Source of the DNA: Nageia nagi
Lineage: Eukaryota > Pinophyta
DNA length: 64,000 nt
Assembly (NCBI GenBank): GCA_050084985.1
Contig: JBITNC010000001.1
Coordinates: 28,334,001 to 28,398,000 of the forward strand
Direction of reading: 5' to 3'
In this document: one piece after another, positions 34,240 to 46,060 of the stretch
Layout: each line of letters opens with the position of its first letter
How positions within the stretch are numbered: the stretch's first letter is position 1
Position numbers and translations under genes: made by a program
Notes under the pieces: generated by a model
Seen by the model: the letters and a program-made list of their open reading frames with translations, nothing else
Databases searched by the model: none
Told to the model about the DNA's origin: nothing

Positions 34240-36295
34240 ATTCTTAGAGGTTCCTCTTGAATATCCTTGGAAGGTCCTCATTCCTACTCCATCCTTATTA
34301 TTAGAGGTTCATCCACATCCTTGTTCAGGTAAAATATTTTTGAAGTTTTAACCTCCTACTCTTTTTTTTTTTGATTACTTCATTATGATACTAACATTTT
34401 TGTTGTGTTAGTTCTTTTTTTTAGCAAAATTTACTTAGAAGTAACAATATATTGTTGTTATGTAATTATTTACGCTAACATTTTTGTTAGTTACACATCT
34501 TTTTTGAAAAATTACCTATAATAGCAATAATATATTGTTATGAAATTTATAGGAGTATAATTTTGAAAAATCAAATTACCTTATAATGTTTTTGGTAATT
34601 ATAAAAAATAGAAGGTAAAACTTGCAATTTTTTTAATAAATTTGTTATATTTTTGTATATAAAAAAATTATATTGTATTTATTACCAAAAATAGGGGGGG
34701 TTTATGTAAATAAAAAATACCTTTGTTGATTAAAAAGAGTTAGAGGATTTTTTTGCAATATATTTACTATTATAGCTTCAAAATTTTTCTTTACAATATA
34801 TTACATAAATAAAAATAAATAAAATTTTTATAAATATAAATATTTTTGGGGAAAAATAAAAGAAAAAATATTAATTGTAGGAGGGGCCATAACCTATGGC
34901 CAACCCATGATGACTACCTCCCCACTGCTTGGCTCCCCCATCTGAAACCACTACTCAACTCGGTTCCTCTTGTAGGCTCTTTACGAGATGGTGGCACATG
35001 AGCTACCCCATATCACCCTCCTCTCCCTATTATCTATCTTCCCCCCACCATTTATGTGCCACCCCTTTGGCTTTATAGGTATGTCCCTCCAAACTCCCAT
35101 AACCTTCAATTTAGCCTTACTCCACTGCAACCCTCAACATTGCCCAACACATCTTGTAACTCTACCAATTGCTGCATGGTAGCACCCTTTCATGGTTAAT
35201 TCTAGGTTTATGGTAAATTCAACATATAAAACCTTAGTGGAGATGAATATGAGAGAATAGAGAGAATCCCCAACCACTATACTTAGCATGTGATCTAATC
35301 CCCATCAACTGCCCCTTATCTCGGCCCTACCTCCTCGCACCACCATTTTCCACATGCAACCTACCTTCACTTCCCCTCTTTCTCTTAATCTCCACCCTTC
35401 TTTGTGACATAAATAAATCCTTCCCTCCCTTGTGATTGTCTACCTTCCCACCCTTTTGACTCCTCCTATGACTCATGTCACCTCTCAACCTACAACTTAG
35501 TCGCCTCTCCACCCTACCTACTCCTCTAAGCGGCTAGTCAATTTTATTGAGGCTGTTAAACCACCTACCCCTCCTTATTTTGAGGGATTTAATTTATTAT
35601 TATTATTATTATTATTATTTTTATTTGTTATTACCATCAAGTTTTGTTGAAAGTCATCATTTACCCAGCAACTAGCATTAATGGCTTGGAGTGGAGTAGG
35701 GATAAAACTTAGCATTAATATTTTGTAGGTGGAGTAAACATCAAATTCAAATTTAATTATGTATCATCATTCTTCTTAAAAATTTAAATTTGAAAGAGTT
35801 TAATATTTTAACTTTTCTTTTAAATTAAAAAAAGGGGAGTATTTAATTTTTTTTACCTTTTCTTGTAAAGAGGATGGAGGGAAATTTTTTTTTGAGGAGT
35901 TAATTTTTTTCAAAAAAAGGGGATTTGTTTTAAGAATTTATCTTAAAAATAGGGGAGGTAATTTTTTAAAGTGTTAAAAGGGTGATTATTATTTTACTTC
36001 TCTCTTTCTCTTAGTGCTAAAATATTTTTCTAAGGTAAAATTACAATGATTTTTTTTTTAACCTAAGTTATTGAAAAGGATGAATTTCTTTCTATGATAA
36101 AAATGTGATAATTTTTAAAATGTTATTTTCTTCCTTAGTGTTAACACAATTTTTAAAGGTAATATTGCAAATAAGGGAGATAATTTTTTTAACAATGTTG
36201 GAGGGAAGTTTTTTGCTAAAGTTGATTTTTTAACTAAAGAGGGTAGACTCTTTTTATTACTTAAAAATAATGAACTCATGCACTATAAAGAGTTT
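34240..36295 (+). other. Copia B leader, first part
   Basis: No gene. The first 600 bp are AT-rich. From 34880 to 35530 the plus strand is C-rich (runs such as CCTCCCCACTG and CACCCTCCTCTCCC), beginning with the inverted repeat GGCCATA-ACC-TATGGCC (34885-34901). This corresponds to the GC island of copia A, with most CpG lost. A TTA microsatellite lies near 35593-35620. Chromovirus D enters at 36296. Confidence 0.6.
35593..35620 (+). repeat. (TTA)n microsatellite
   Basis: About nine uninterrupted TTA triplets in the copia B leader. Confidence 0.9.
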
Positions 36296-36693
36296 TGTTA
36301 CGATCCTACAAATATAAAAAGGGAAATATTGCAAAAATGAAATTAATATCGATTTGAAATAGGAAAATGACAAGTATCTATGGAAATAACAAAGCATGCA
36401 TTGATAAATAGAACAAAAATAGTAGATAAGGATAGGATTTTACTAAATAGTAATAGAATCATAGGTCGCTTCGAGGGGATACCTCCTTACAGCTTCCAAA
36501 ATTGAAAAGTAATGTTGAAGATGCATTTCTCCACACACTTCTATCTATTTATAATAAACTAACCTTAACCTTAATAGTAATGCAAAATCAAGTCTCACCC
36601 TTACAATCATAATATTATGATTTACAATATAAGTTGATAATTAAATAAAATACTAATACTAACACTAAAATGTTAGCATGTGGGATCCTAACA
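36296..36693 (-). repeat. 3' LTR of chromovirus D (398 bp)
   Basis: Plus reading TGTTACGATCCTACAAATAT to GTGGGATCCTAACA; matches 41847-42246. Confidence 0.9.
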
Positions 36694-36699
36694 TGCCAC

Positions 36700-36929
36700 C
36701 CCTCTTGGGATGAAGTTTTATCCTCAAAGCTTGAAGTGTGAAAATTGTTACTGTAGTTGATGAAGTATTTTCCATGTTGCATCTTCTCGAGCCATGCCTT
36801 ACCACTACATAAGGACTTTTGTGATGGAGCGATTATGAAGCTATCATGAATGTTGATCTAGAACTACCTTAGGTATAATTGCCATTGATCTATCCTTCAT
36901 CAGCTTAGGTAATTGTGTCTAAACTTGAA
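36700..36929 (-). pseudogene. Chromodomain at the integrase C-terminus of chromovirus D
   Basis: The minus strand reads VLM*W*GMAREDATWKILHQ, then an LEDK-like and SSQEGW end just before the polypurine tract. The W...EDATW(E) and LEDK pattern matches the chromodomain tail of plant chromovirus integrases, which directs insertion toward marked chromatin. Two former Trp/Gln-region codons are stops. Confidence 0.65.
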
Positions 36930-37990
36930 CCTCTGATCCAACCACTTTCTTGAGATAAGAGACATGAAACATTGGGTGAATCTTGGAAGAAGCAGGAAGC
37001 TCCAATTTGTATGTAGCTGGGCCAATGTGCTGTAACACCTTGTAAGGACCATAAAAATTTGGGGCCAATTTTTTAAGACCTTTTATTTTTAAGGATTTTT
37101 AAAGATAAGGTTGTAGCCTTAGAAAGACCATATCATCTATTTGGAACTCTCTTTCCACATGTTGCTAATCAACTTGTTGTTTCATATGATGTTGGGCTAT
37201 TTGAAGGTTATCCTTGAGCAAATGAAGAATATCATCCCAAGTAACTAAAGTTGAGTTAACTACCTAAAATTTACTGATACCTACAACATACGAGGTGACT
37301 GTTGGTGGAGTTTGACCATACATTGCTTCATAGGGGGTCATCTTGCTAGCAAAATGATAAATGTATTATACCACCACTTAGCTAAGGGAAGCCATCATAC
37401 CCAATGCATAGGTTGTGATGAAGAAAAATAACTTAAATATGTTTCCAAGTATTTGTTGATAATTTTAGTTTGACCATCAGTTTGTGGGTGATATGTTGAG
37501 CTCATGTTTAGTTGGGTACCTTGCATTATAAAAAGCTCTTACCAAAAATGACTTGTAAAAGTAGAATCATGATCACTAACAATCATCTCTAGTATGCCAT
37601 GTAGTTTGAAAATTATATCTAGGAATACTTGTGCCACTGTCACTACTTTGTAGGGATGAGCCAATGAACCAAAATGAGCATATTTGGATAACTGATCAAC
37701 CACCATTAGAATAACTAATTTACCATGGGATTTAGGAAGGCCTTTACTAAAATCCATTGAGATATTGGTCCATGTATGGTTACATATGGGAAGAGGTTGA
37801 AGGAGTCTTGGAGTACCCACTGTCTCACCCTTTTATCATTGACACACATCATAAGGTAGCACAAATTGCTTGATATCCAATTTCATACCTATCTAATAGA
37901 ATGATCATGCCACCTACTTATAAGTTTTTAAAAATCCATCATGTCCTGATGTAGGTGTGGAATGCAATTCGATAAGTATTTTTGATTTAC
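36930..37990 (-). pseudogene. Integrase of chromovirus D
   Basis: Open piece 37539-37820 carries TWTNISMDFSKGLPKSHGK (first catalytic Asp), VDQLSKYAHF, and MIVSDHDSTFTSHFW (second Asp). After a stop, HPQTDGQTKIINKYLETYL follows near 37490-37430; the catalytic Glu is Lys (codon 37464-37466). The region further left has decayed C-terminal integrase phrases. Confidence 0.85.
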
Positions 37991-38099
37991 ATTTTAAAGG
38001 AGATAGTAATAAAATTTAACCTTTGAATTTTAAAATACCATCACACCATGTGTGGTGTGGTTTACTCGTGGGGTCTTGAGTGATCTATTTTAGTAATTC

Positions 38100-38559
38100 T
38101 TAGGTGGAGCTATCCTCTACCCACTCTTGTTTAACTTTTTCCAACCATTGAGGAATAGGAGATGAAAGAGCTTGCAATGCCACTTGATCTTCAAATTTTC
38201 TAGATAGAGCATTAATAACCACATTCTCCTTACCTTTATGGTATACTATCTCATAATCATACCCTAACAGTTTGGTCACCCATTTTTGTTGCTCAAGCAT
38301 AGAAATGCATTGCTTAATGAAAAATTTCAAACTATGATGATCTATGAGGATGATGAAATGGTGACCAATGAAATATGGTCTCCAACATTGAACTACATGA
38401 ATGATGGCAAGCATTTCTTTTTTATAAGTGGATTTACCCAATTTTTTTTCCAAAGAGTGCTCTACTAGTGAATGCCAAGGGATGCCCCTCTTGCATTAAT
38501 ACTACCTCAATTCCTACTCCACAAGCATCACTTTCTATCATAAAGGTTTTAGAAAAATC
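38100..38559 (-). pseudogene. RNase H of chromovirus D
   Basis: MIESDACGVGIEVVLMQEGH (first Asp), KSTYKKEMLAIIHVVQCWR (Glu), IILIDHHSLKFFI (Asp), GYDYEIVYHKGKENVVINAL, where the last catalytic Asp of the usual 'NVVADALSR' block is Asn. The 117-residue open piece 38100-38453 covers most of it. Confidence 0.85.
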
Positions 38560-39560
38560 TAGCATTGCTAATACCAAGGTGATACACATCACCTCCTTGA
38601 GCTTAAGGAAAACTACCTCAGCTTGAGGGGACCATTGGAAAGAATTCTTTTTCAACAACATGGTTTGAGATGCTGCAATATTGCCATAATCCTTTATAAA
38701 TTTTTGATAATAGCATGTCAACCCTAAGAATCCTTGAAGACTTTTCAAAGATTTAGGAATAGACCAATTCTGCATGTTAGTAATCTTTTGTGGATCCATC
38801 TTAACTCCCTCCTTAGATATAATATGGCCTAAGTAGTCAATTGCCCTCTTAATGAATGAGCATTTTGATTTTTTTTACATATAGCTAGTGTTTCTTCAAA
38901 ATTTGTAAGGTTTGGTCAACATGTGCCGCATGTTCTTGCCATGTCTTACTATAGATCAAGATCTCATCAAAGAAAACTAAAATGAACTTCCTAATGAATA
39001 AATGAAACACTTGATTAATTAAACTTTGATATGTGGATGGAGCATTTGTGAGGCCAAAGGCATGACCAGGAACTCATAATGGCCCTCATGGGTGTGAAAT
39101 GTAGTTTTTGTTATATCCTCCTCCTTGAGATAGATTTGGTGATATCCAGATTGTAGGTCCAACCTAGAAAAATATCTTGCCCCATGTAGTTCATACAATA
39201 ATTCATTAATGACTAGGATGGGAAATTTATCCTTGATGATAATTTTATTAGGAGCCTTGAAATCACACACATACGCTATGAACCATCTTTCTTATGAACC
39301 AATATAATTAGAGAAGAACATGGGCTTACACTAGGTCGGATTACTCTTGCATCCAACAATTCCTTAACCAATTTTTCAATTTCATTTTTTTGTAAATAAG
39401 GATACTAATAAGGATGAATTTTTGGTGGGTGACTTCTTGACACCAATTGGATAGCATGATCATGTGATTGCTAGGGTGGTAAGCCCATTAGTTCCTCAAA
39501 GGTACTTGAATGCTTACTTAGGATGGGCTATAAATTCTTAAGCTTTATGATTTCAGACTT
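38560..39560 (-). pseudogene. Reverse transcriptase of chromovirus D
   Basis: Well-preserved RT blocks: [48 protein letters not shown] (first catalytic Asp), [13 protein letters not shown], then KFILVFFDEILIYSKTWQEH, where the expected FxDD box has its second Asp as Glu. DYLGHIISKEGVKMDPQKI, LKSLQGFLGLTCYYQKFIKDY and WSPQAEVVFLKLKEVM close the connection domain. Open pieces lie at 39019-39270 and 38434-38799; stops and a frameshift separate them. Confidence 0.9.
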
Positions 39561-39639
39561 GGTGATTGATAAGGAGTATAACTATGCCAACATTCCTTTT
39601 CTAATTTTTTGTAGGATCTTTTCCATGCAATGTGAGCTC

Positions 39640-40199
39640 ACAATTTTATACAGATCCACCTTGTAATCCCCTGAGAGTATGCTCTTGTTCATCTATTTTG
39701 AAGGTCATCTATAGCTTTAAGTGGTAAAGTGTACATATCACTTTCAAGGTATAGTGGTCCATGCTTAGTTTGATGTTGTGACATGTGCCTTTACATGCTA
39801 TTTTTCCTCCATTACTAACCATAACCTCAAAATTATTTATAGGGTGGATGTAACAGTTAGCAACCTTAACCACTCATGGATCAATGAAATTATGAGTACT
39901 TCTCGAATCAAACAATATTATGAGAGGGTGCTTTTTAAAAAACCCTTTTACCTTCATAGTTTAGGGGTGGTAATTCTTACCAATGCATTGTAAGAGATAA
40001 CTGGGGCCTCCTCATTTGGAATTTCCTCTGTAGCTTCTCTGTGTGCACTCTCATCTTCCTCCTCACTAGGAGCATCAACATCAAGTAAATATAACTTTTA
40101 TTATGTATAATGATGACCATGAACAAATTTCTTATCACAATTATAGCACAAGCCCTTCTTTAAATGCTCTTCCATTTCCTCTTACATTAACTTCTTAGT
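39640..40199 (-). pseudogene. Nucleocapsid knuckle and protease of chromovirus D
   Basis: The knuckle KGLCYNCDKKFVHGHHYT has the final Cys replaced by Tyr. An acidic linker follows (DAPSEEEDESAHREATEE). Protease has LFDSRSTHNFID, where the DSG active-site loop reads DSR, so it is inactive. Confidence 0.75.
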
Positions 40200-41053
40200 T
40201 TGCATTATGCAATTCAATGGTGGGGCACTTTTGTTATTAGAGGAATAGGAAATATTATGTGTTTTGGTGAATGGAGTCTTGCATTTTGTCGATGAGAATT
40301 AGCTTTATCTTTAGTAATATTTGCCAAGGTAATAGCGTCCATTATAGTTTTGAGATTAAAAATTTTAGCCTTTGGTTTAATTTCTTCCTTTAAGCCATTG
40401 ATAAAACAACTTATGAAAAATGCATCGTCCAACCCCTCTATGTGATTTGCCAATTTCTTAAACTAATTTTCATATACTTTGACTATGGTAATTTGATGTA
40501 ACTTAATCAATGCCCCTGTGAAATATTTATAATCACTAGGACCAAAATGGATCAATAATTTTTGAGTGAATTCATCCCATGAAGGAGCGAGATGCATCTT
40601 TGAGTACCACTGGTGCCATTGGAGAGCCTCATAATTCAAATAAAAAGTTGCCATGCACACCTTCGAATCCTCTAGGATTTGGTTCAATATGAAATATTAT
40701 CTAGCCTTATAAATCCAACTAGTGGAATTATCTCCATCAAATCTGGGAAAATCCAATTTGGTTATGCATGTAAGAATGAAACCACCTTGTTGGTTCTAAA
40801 AGTTATGATGATACTCTTATGGATTTTTTGACTACCTTGATTGCTATGAACTGGATGCATTATTGGTATGACTAAGACTTAGTTGAACACTATCACATTT
40901 ACTATTAAGGGTTTGTATTTGGATCTATATTTGTTAGATTTCTACCTTGAATGTACTAGTAAGTGTATCTACCATTTATTGGATCATATTTTGAAATGTC
41001 ATCATGGTAGGATCAACTTGTGCTACTATTTAGGATCTTATTTTAGGTGCCAT
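40200..41053 (-). pseudogene. gag: Gag of chromovirus D
   Basis: A start at 41051-41053 gives MAPKIRS followed by a stop. Then come DPTMMTFQNMIQ and the capsid-like open pieces 40463-40687 (KVCMATFYLNYEALQWHQWY, WDEFTQKLLIHFGPSDY) and 40214-40453 (DAFFISCFINGLKEEIKPK, LKTIMDAITLAN). These are the standard gag blocks of plant chromoviruses (the pattern YLxGxAxxWxxW then W.xF..L..RFG). One frameshift separates the two pieces. Confidence 0.8.
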
Positions 41054-41830
41054 TTCTCAAAACTGCTATTTCTGAAGCTAATATTTCTAGAAATTACTAT
41101 TTTCAGAAATTGCTATTTTTAGAAGTGCCCAAAAAAGTGTATGGGTGTAATATATCAAAACAATCAGCTCAAAAATATGATCATAATGGCCTAGGTCTCC
41201 CAATGATGATTTTTGAACTCCTAAACTCTTTTATTTTACATCTGTTGGTCTATTTACTTTTGTTAAAAACTACTAAAATGATATAGATTTTTAGTTATTT
41301 AGCTTTGAAGTTTTTTCTACCTATGAATAGCTATTTTTGGTGGCTCTAAAAAATTACATCTCATACATTCTACTTCTCAAATCATGTTTTTTAATGTGAA
41401 GGAATAATTCTAGGGTAAGGATTATCTACTCTGTAGGCTTGTCTTAACACCCCTTCTATCCAACTTTTGCAAGGAAAGAGGCTACAAATATGGCTTCTAT
41501 GATAAGTAACTTGCCAATGGCATATGCTAGTGCACTATAGTTTATGGATGATTGACATAGCTTCTTATCTAGTTTCAATTTATAGCCTAGATAGTCTTTG
41601 ATATACCTTTTGGTACATGGAGTCCAATTCTATGTAGGGTTCTATCTAAGGCTTGGGTATTGGTGTAGAGTTTTTTGCACCTCACTTCACACATAGCTTT
41701 ATGGGCAAGTGTGCTTAGATAAAAATGATAGATCCTCCTAGATATTTTAAAATCCCTAGCATAGGGTTTTTAGCTTAGACCTTTAAAAAGAATTTTTTTT
41801 AATTTTCTTACAGCAGAATGGCCCTAGAAA
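41054..41830 (-). other. Leader of chromovirus D
   Basis: Between primer site and gag start; no gene. A small set of AGAAATTGCTATTT-type repeats lies at 41058-41130, just upstream of the gag ATG. Confidence 0.5.
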
Positions 41831-41844
41831 GAGCTCTGATACTA
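41831..41844 (-). other. Primer-binding site of D
   Basis: Minus strand TAGTATCAGAGCTC, two bases from the LTR: the initiator-Met type site TGGTATCAGAGC with one G-to-A change. Confidence 0.8.
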
Positions 41845-41846
41845 GA

Positions 41847-42246
41847 TGTTACAATGCTACAAATATAAAAAGAGAAATATTATAGAAATGAAATGAATAT
41901 TGATTTGAAATAGGAAAGTGATAGTTATCTATGGAAACAATAGAGCATACATTGATAAATAAAACATAAAATAGCAGATAATGATAGGATTTTATTGAAT
42001 AGTAATAGAATCATAGGCTACTTTGAGGGGGCTAGCTCCTTACAACTCCCATAAGTGAAAAGTAATGTTCAAGATGCATTTCTCCACACATTTCTATCTA
42101 TTTATAATAAACTAATCCTAACCCTAATAGTAATGCAAAATCGGGCTCCATCCTTACAATCACAATATTACAATTTACAATATAGGCTGATAATTAAATA
42201 AAATACTAATACTAACACTAAAATGTTAGGATGTGGGATCCTAACA
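41847..42246 (-). repeat. 5' LTR of chromovirus D (400 bp)
   Basis: Plus reading TGTTACAATGCTACAAATAT to GTGGGATCCTAACA; paired with 36296-36693. Confidence 0.9.
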
Positions 42247-42251
42247 AGTTC

Positions 42252-43080
42252 CTCTTCGGGTTGGTAACAAAATCTCTTGGACTCTTAGGTTTTAGTTTTT
42301 GGATGATGTATCATTTTTTAATAGCTTTACTTTATATTAAGTACTTTGCTTTTAATTTTGCAAAAATAATAAACATTGAAAGTGCACCCCCCTAAAATAA
42401 ATACATATGCATGTATATTCCATATTATTACTTGTTTGGGGAGTCATGAGGATAGGACAAGGTATTCTAGAGCCTTGAGTTTGAAAATTCAAATAGTACA
42501 AATTTAGTACTTTATAATTGCCTCTAAGTCTTCTATTGGTATGGACATAACTCCATATAGGTAGATAGACATGTGTGTAGTAATAACATATGTCTACATG
42601 TCTATTCAAGGATTATCTTAATAACCTAAGAGGATAACTTGAAACCTAGTCATGATAATAATTTTTTCAATCGAACATGTCACACCTTTGGAAAATAGTT
42701 AGTACTCTTTCTTATAAGAGTATATTATTGAATAAGAGAAACTGGTTAAAGATTGGTAGGACTTGGGCTCCTTATGATCATTCAAGTGAAGGTCTAATTT
42801 TAAATAAAAAAACAAGCTTCAACTATTCCCTCTCAAATGTTACTTGGTTATGACAAAATATTGGATGTATGGGATGTATCATTTGATTGTAATTTTTTGC
42901 TCATATGAAATTTATTAAATAATGTAAGCATACCTTATTAATTATCCTTGATCAAAATTCAACATGTATGATTGATTTAATTAATTAATTTCAACATATA
43001 TGGTTGATTTATTTGAACAAACTCAACATGGTTGATTAATTTGATTCACAAAAATTAACATTCTTATTGTGGTTAACACT
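42252..43080 (+). other. Copia B leader, second part
   Basis: After chromovirus D, the leader continues with AATCTCTTGGACTCTTAGG, matching the copia A leader near 11740, then a stretch aligned to A at 11860-12330 (for example GGGGAGTCATGAGGATAGGA and CTAGTCATGATAATAATT). No reading frame. Confidence 0.6.
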
Positions 43081-43875
43081 TTAACCTTGTTTTGTAGTAA
43101 ATTGAAGACTTCTTTACACCCAAATCACATCTTAGATGGTTCCAACAATGGTATTTGGCAACCTAGGATGAAAGTTGAGCTCTAAGCATGAAAATTATGG
43201 AAAATAATAAATAAAAATTAAATTGCTTCAATAGATGAGAAGACACTTGAGGATTACACCACAAAGAATGAGTTGGAAACCTCTATGATCTTTTATGTAA
43301 TTTTAGATAAAGTTATGCTTATGATCTCTTCTTTAAACTCTGCAAAGAAAACTTGGGTGTGGCTATAATTGGATCAATGATGAGTTTATGGTATTCATCA
43401 TCCTTAAAAGTATCTCTTTTAAATTTAGTCACTTCATGATGATCATTGCGATGAGATTCAATGATGTATAAGAAGTGTACTCCTTAGAAAATCTTTCATA
43501 GTTTCTTCAGAAACATGAGAAAAATATCAATAAAAATTTGATCTCTTCTCCTAAGGAGCATCATGTGGCACTTGGACTAATAAAGACTCACTTCAAAAAG
43601 AAGTTCTATAGTAAAAAGTAATCTTCCCATGCTCTAAAAAAGGACTTCAAAAAATATGGAAGCAAATAACAAATGGCCATGAAAAGTTAAGAAAATACAA
43701 ATCCAAGGCCAAATTTGATGGCAATTGTAATTTCTATAGCATCTATGATCACAAAGAATCATATTTCTATAACAAAAAGAAATAATAAGGTGGTGAAGGA
43801 TCTGTAAAATTAAACAATATCAAAGGGAATAAAAATAATAAATCTACTTTTATTTTTGGTCTTTACACCAAGTCT
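43081..43875 (+). pseudogene. gag: Copia B gag
   Basis: Copia gag with many stops. Fragments include LDGSNNGIWQPRMKVEL, ASIDEKTLEDYTTKNELETS, SLNSAKKTWVWL, and a knuckle region near 43720 reading GNCNFYSIYDHKESYFY, where the second and last Cys of CX2CX4HX4C appear as Tyr. Copia A lacks this segment, so B is the better-preserved family member. Confidence 0.65.
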
Positions 43876-44470
43876 CATACATTCTTGAATGAATGGATTC
43901 TTGAATCTAGATGCACTAATCACACATGTTTTAAAAAGGTTAAATTTGAAAGTTTTCATAATATAGAAAGGATGTAGTTGTTACAGGTGATAATTTAATC
44001 CTTAAAGTTCAAGGTATTAGGAGTGTGTTAATACATAAGAAGGTTCTTGAAAATGTGCTCTATGTGCCCAAACTCAATATGAACCTTCTTTTCATAATTC
44101 AAATTGTAAAGAAAGGATACTCATTCTAATTCAACTCATACTCCTAATGTATTAATAAGGGACTTGCCACTTTGGTGAAAGAATTAGTAAAAGATGATAT
44201 CTACATTATGGATTAAGTGCCAACATAAATGTACCTTACTATGAATATTTTCTCTAGGGGCAATATATGGCACCATCGATTAGGTCACCTTAACCATAAT
44301 AGTATTAAAGTTATAAAAAATTAATAATTTATAGAAGGTTTACCATCAATATCACCCACAATTGGTCTTTGTGAGAATTACATCATAGGATAGATGAAAA
44401 AAATTTGAGAAAGATAAGGCAATAAGGGAAACATAACTTCTTTAACTTGTGCATTCAAATTTGGTGGGTA
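43876..44470 (+). pseudogene. Copia B protease and integrase N-terminal region
   Basis: WILESRCTNHTC near 43888 is the copia protease active-site block, with the catalytic Asp-Ser-Gly read as Glu-Ser-Arg, so it is dead. Downstream are VLYVPKLNMNLL-like sequence (VLYVPKLN in a shifted frame near 44060) and IWHHRLGHLNHNSI near 44265, the His pair of the integrase zinc region. Confidence 0.7.
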
Positions 44471-45032
44471 GACTAAGTATCTTAGGGGAGCTTCTTATAT
44501 CTTAACCTTCATCAATGAATTTAGTAGGATGATATTTGCTTATCTTCTCGAGCATAAGGATCAAACCTTTAACAAGTTCAAAGATTTTAAAATCTTAGTT
44601 GAAAATCAGGCTAACTTCAAAATCAAGATGTTAAGATATGATAATAGGGGTGAATATAATAACAATGAATTCAATGATTTCTATGCCAAATATGGGATCA
44701 AGAGATATTTCATAATCCTTTACACCCTTAAGCAAAATGATATTACTAAAAGAAATAATAGTACTATTCAAGAAATGGCTAGGTGCATGTTGGGAAATCT
44801 TACTAGTTTTTTATGGGGTGAAGCTATGAATACTATGATCTACACCATCAATATGTATCTTATGAAAATGATTGAAGGGAAAACCCTGTATGAGGCATCA
44901 ATGAGAAATAAACTTAATATCAATCACCTTAGGATTTTTAGATGTAATGCCTATACCTTAATTATTTCTAAGAAAAGAAAGAAGTTGGTTAAGAAATCTA
45001 AAAAATGTATCTTTATGGGCTATGATAGTTAA
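44471..45032 (+). pseudogene. Copia B integrase
   Basis: A 167-residue open stretch at 44529-45032 covers the core. It has HKDQTFNKFKDFKILVEN, MLRYDNRGEYNNNEF (second catalytic Asp) and NDITKRNNSTIQEMA, where the catalytic Glu is Lys (44748-44750). TINMYLMKMIEGKTLYEAS, LRIFRCNAYTLIISKKRK and KCIFMGYDS follow. Before it, RGASYILTFINEFSRM has Asp-to-Asn in the FIDEFS block. It aligns residue by residue with copia A. Confidence 0.85.
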
Positions 45033-46060
45033 CACAGAGGCTAAAGGCTCTACTCTGCTTCCTCCATAATAGTGTTCATCTTGAGAGATGCAATTTTAAT
45101 GAACATATTAAAGAATCTAGTTTTTATGAGAACTTGAATGATCTTAATGACTCTTCTATTGCACCTAACTGGTTGAATGTAAGTGTAGATAAGTCACCTT
45201 GAGAGCAAAAGTCTCCAACATAAAAGATAATGAGAAGTAAGATCTTAAATAAATCTTTATTTACTAAAATTGATAGCAAACATGAGCCCTTATCATTCAA
45301 GGAAGTTTTGAAAAATGAATGTTGTATGGAAACCATAAATATGGAGTATGAGTCTCTGATAAAAAATAAAATTTGGTATTTGGTTTTCTATCTTAATAAA
45401 TGAAATTTGATTGGCACTAAGTGGATTTATAAGGTCAAATACAATTTAATTAGGAAATTAAGAAATGCAAGCAATGTTAGTAGTTACAAGTTTCATTTAA
45501 AAATATGGAGTTGATTATGAGGAAACCTTTTCTCCAATGGAAAAGATGCCTATAGTGAGGTTAATCCTTGCTCTTTTAGCAACTTAGGGATGGAAAGTTT
45601 TTTAACTTGATGTTAAGAGTGATTTTCTCAATAGTGACTTAGATGTGGTGAAGTACATGAATCAAAAAGGATGATTTATTATGAAAGGAAAAGAGTACCT
45701 TATATGCAATATAAAGGAAGTCCTTGTATGAATTTAAGTAAGCATCTAGAGCCTAGTACAAAACAATTTCACAATACTTTATGAAAATTAGGTTCTCTAA
45801 GTGCTTCTCCAATTTAGATCTATATGTGCTTAATTAAGGATCAAACTTGGTCATGATTCTTCTCTATATGGATGATCTTCTAATCATAGAAAATAATGAT
45901 GAAATCATCCAAAAGTGCATATCCAATCTTAAGGTAATATTTGAAATAATTATTTTTTATCTCTTGAACTACTACTTTGGTATGCAAGTATACCAATACA
46001 ATTATTGTACCTACCTTATTCAATCCAAGTACATCTAAGACATATTATAAAAGTTTGAAA
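45033..46060 (+). pseudogene. Copia B reverse transcriptase
   Basis: RT with stops and indels. Recognisable pieces are YGVDYEETFSPMEKMPIVRLILALLAT, DVKSDFLNSDLDVVKYMNQ, and an open piece at 45847 with MILLYMDDLLIIENNDE, where the YMDD active site is intact. It continues QKCISNLKVIFE and YYFGMQVYQYNYC. Confidence 0.8.

Larger units (their letters stand above)
36296..42246 (-). mobile_element. Ty3/gypsy chromovirus D, nested in the copia B leader
   Basis: 5,951-bp element with 398/400-bp LTRs. Target sites are AGTTT (36291-36295) and AGTTC (42247-42251), one mismatch. On the minus strand: primer site TAGTATCAGAGCTC, gag, knuckle, protease, RT, RNase H, integrase, chromodomain, purine tract AAGAGGGGTGGCA, LTR. 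The gene set and short LTRs fit the chromovirus (Del/Reina-like) branch. Catalytic residues are lost in protease, RT, RNase H and integrase. Confidence 0.9.

Noticed and set aside
34988-35512. Open frames in the C-rich part of the copia B leader, both strands
   Set aside because: No start context, no motif, and the equivalent leader of copia A has no such frame; explained by base composition.
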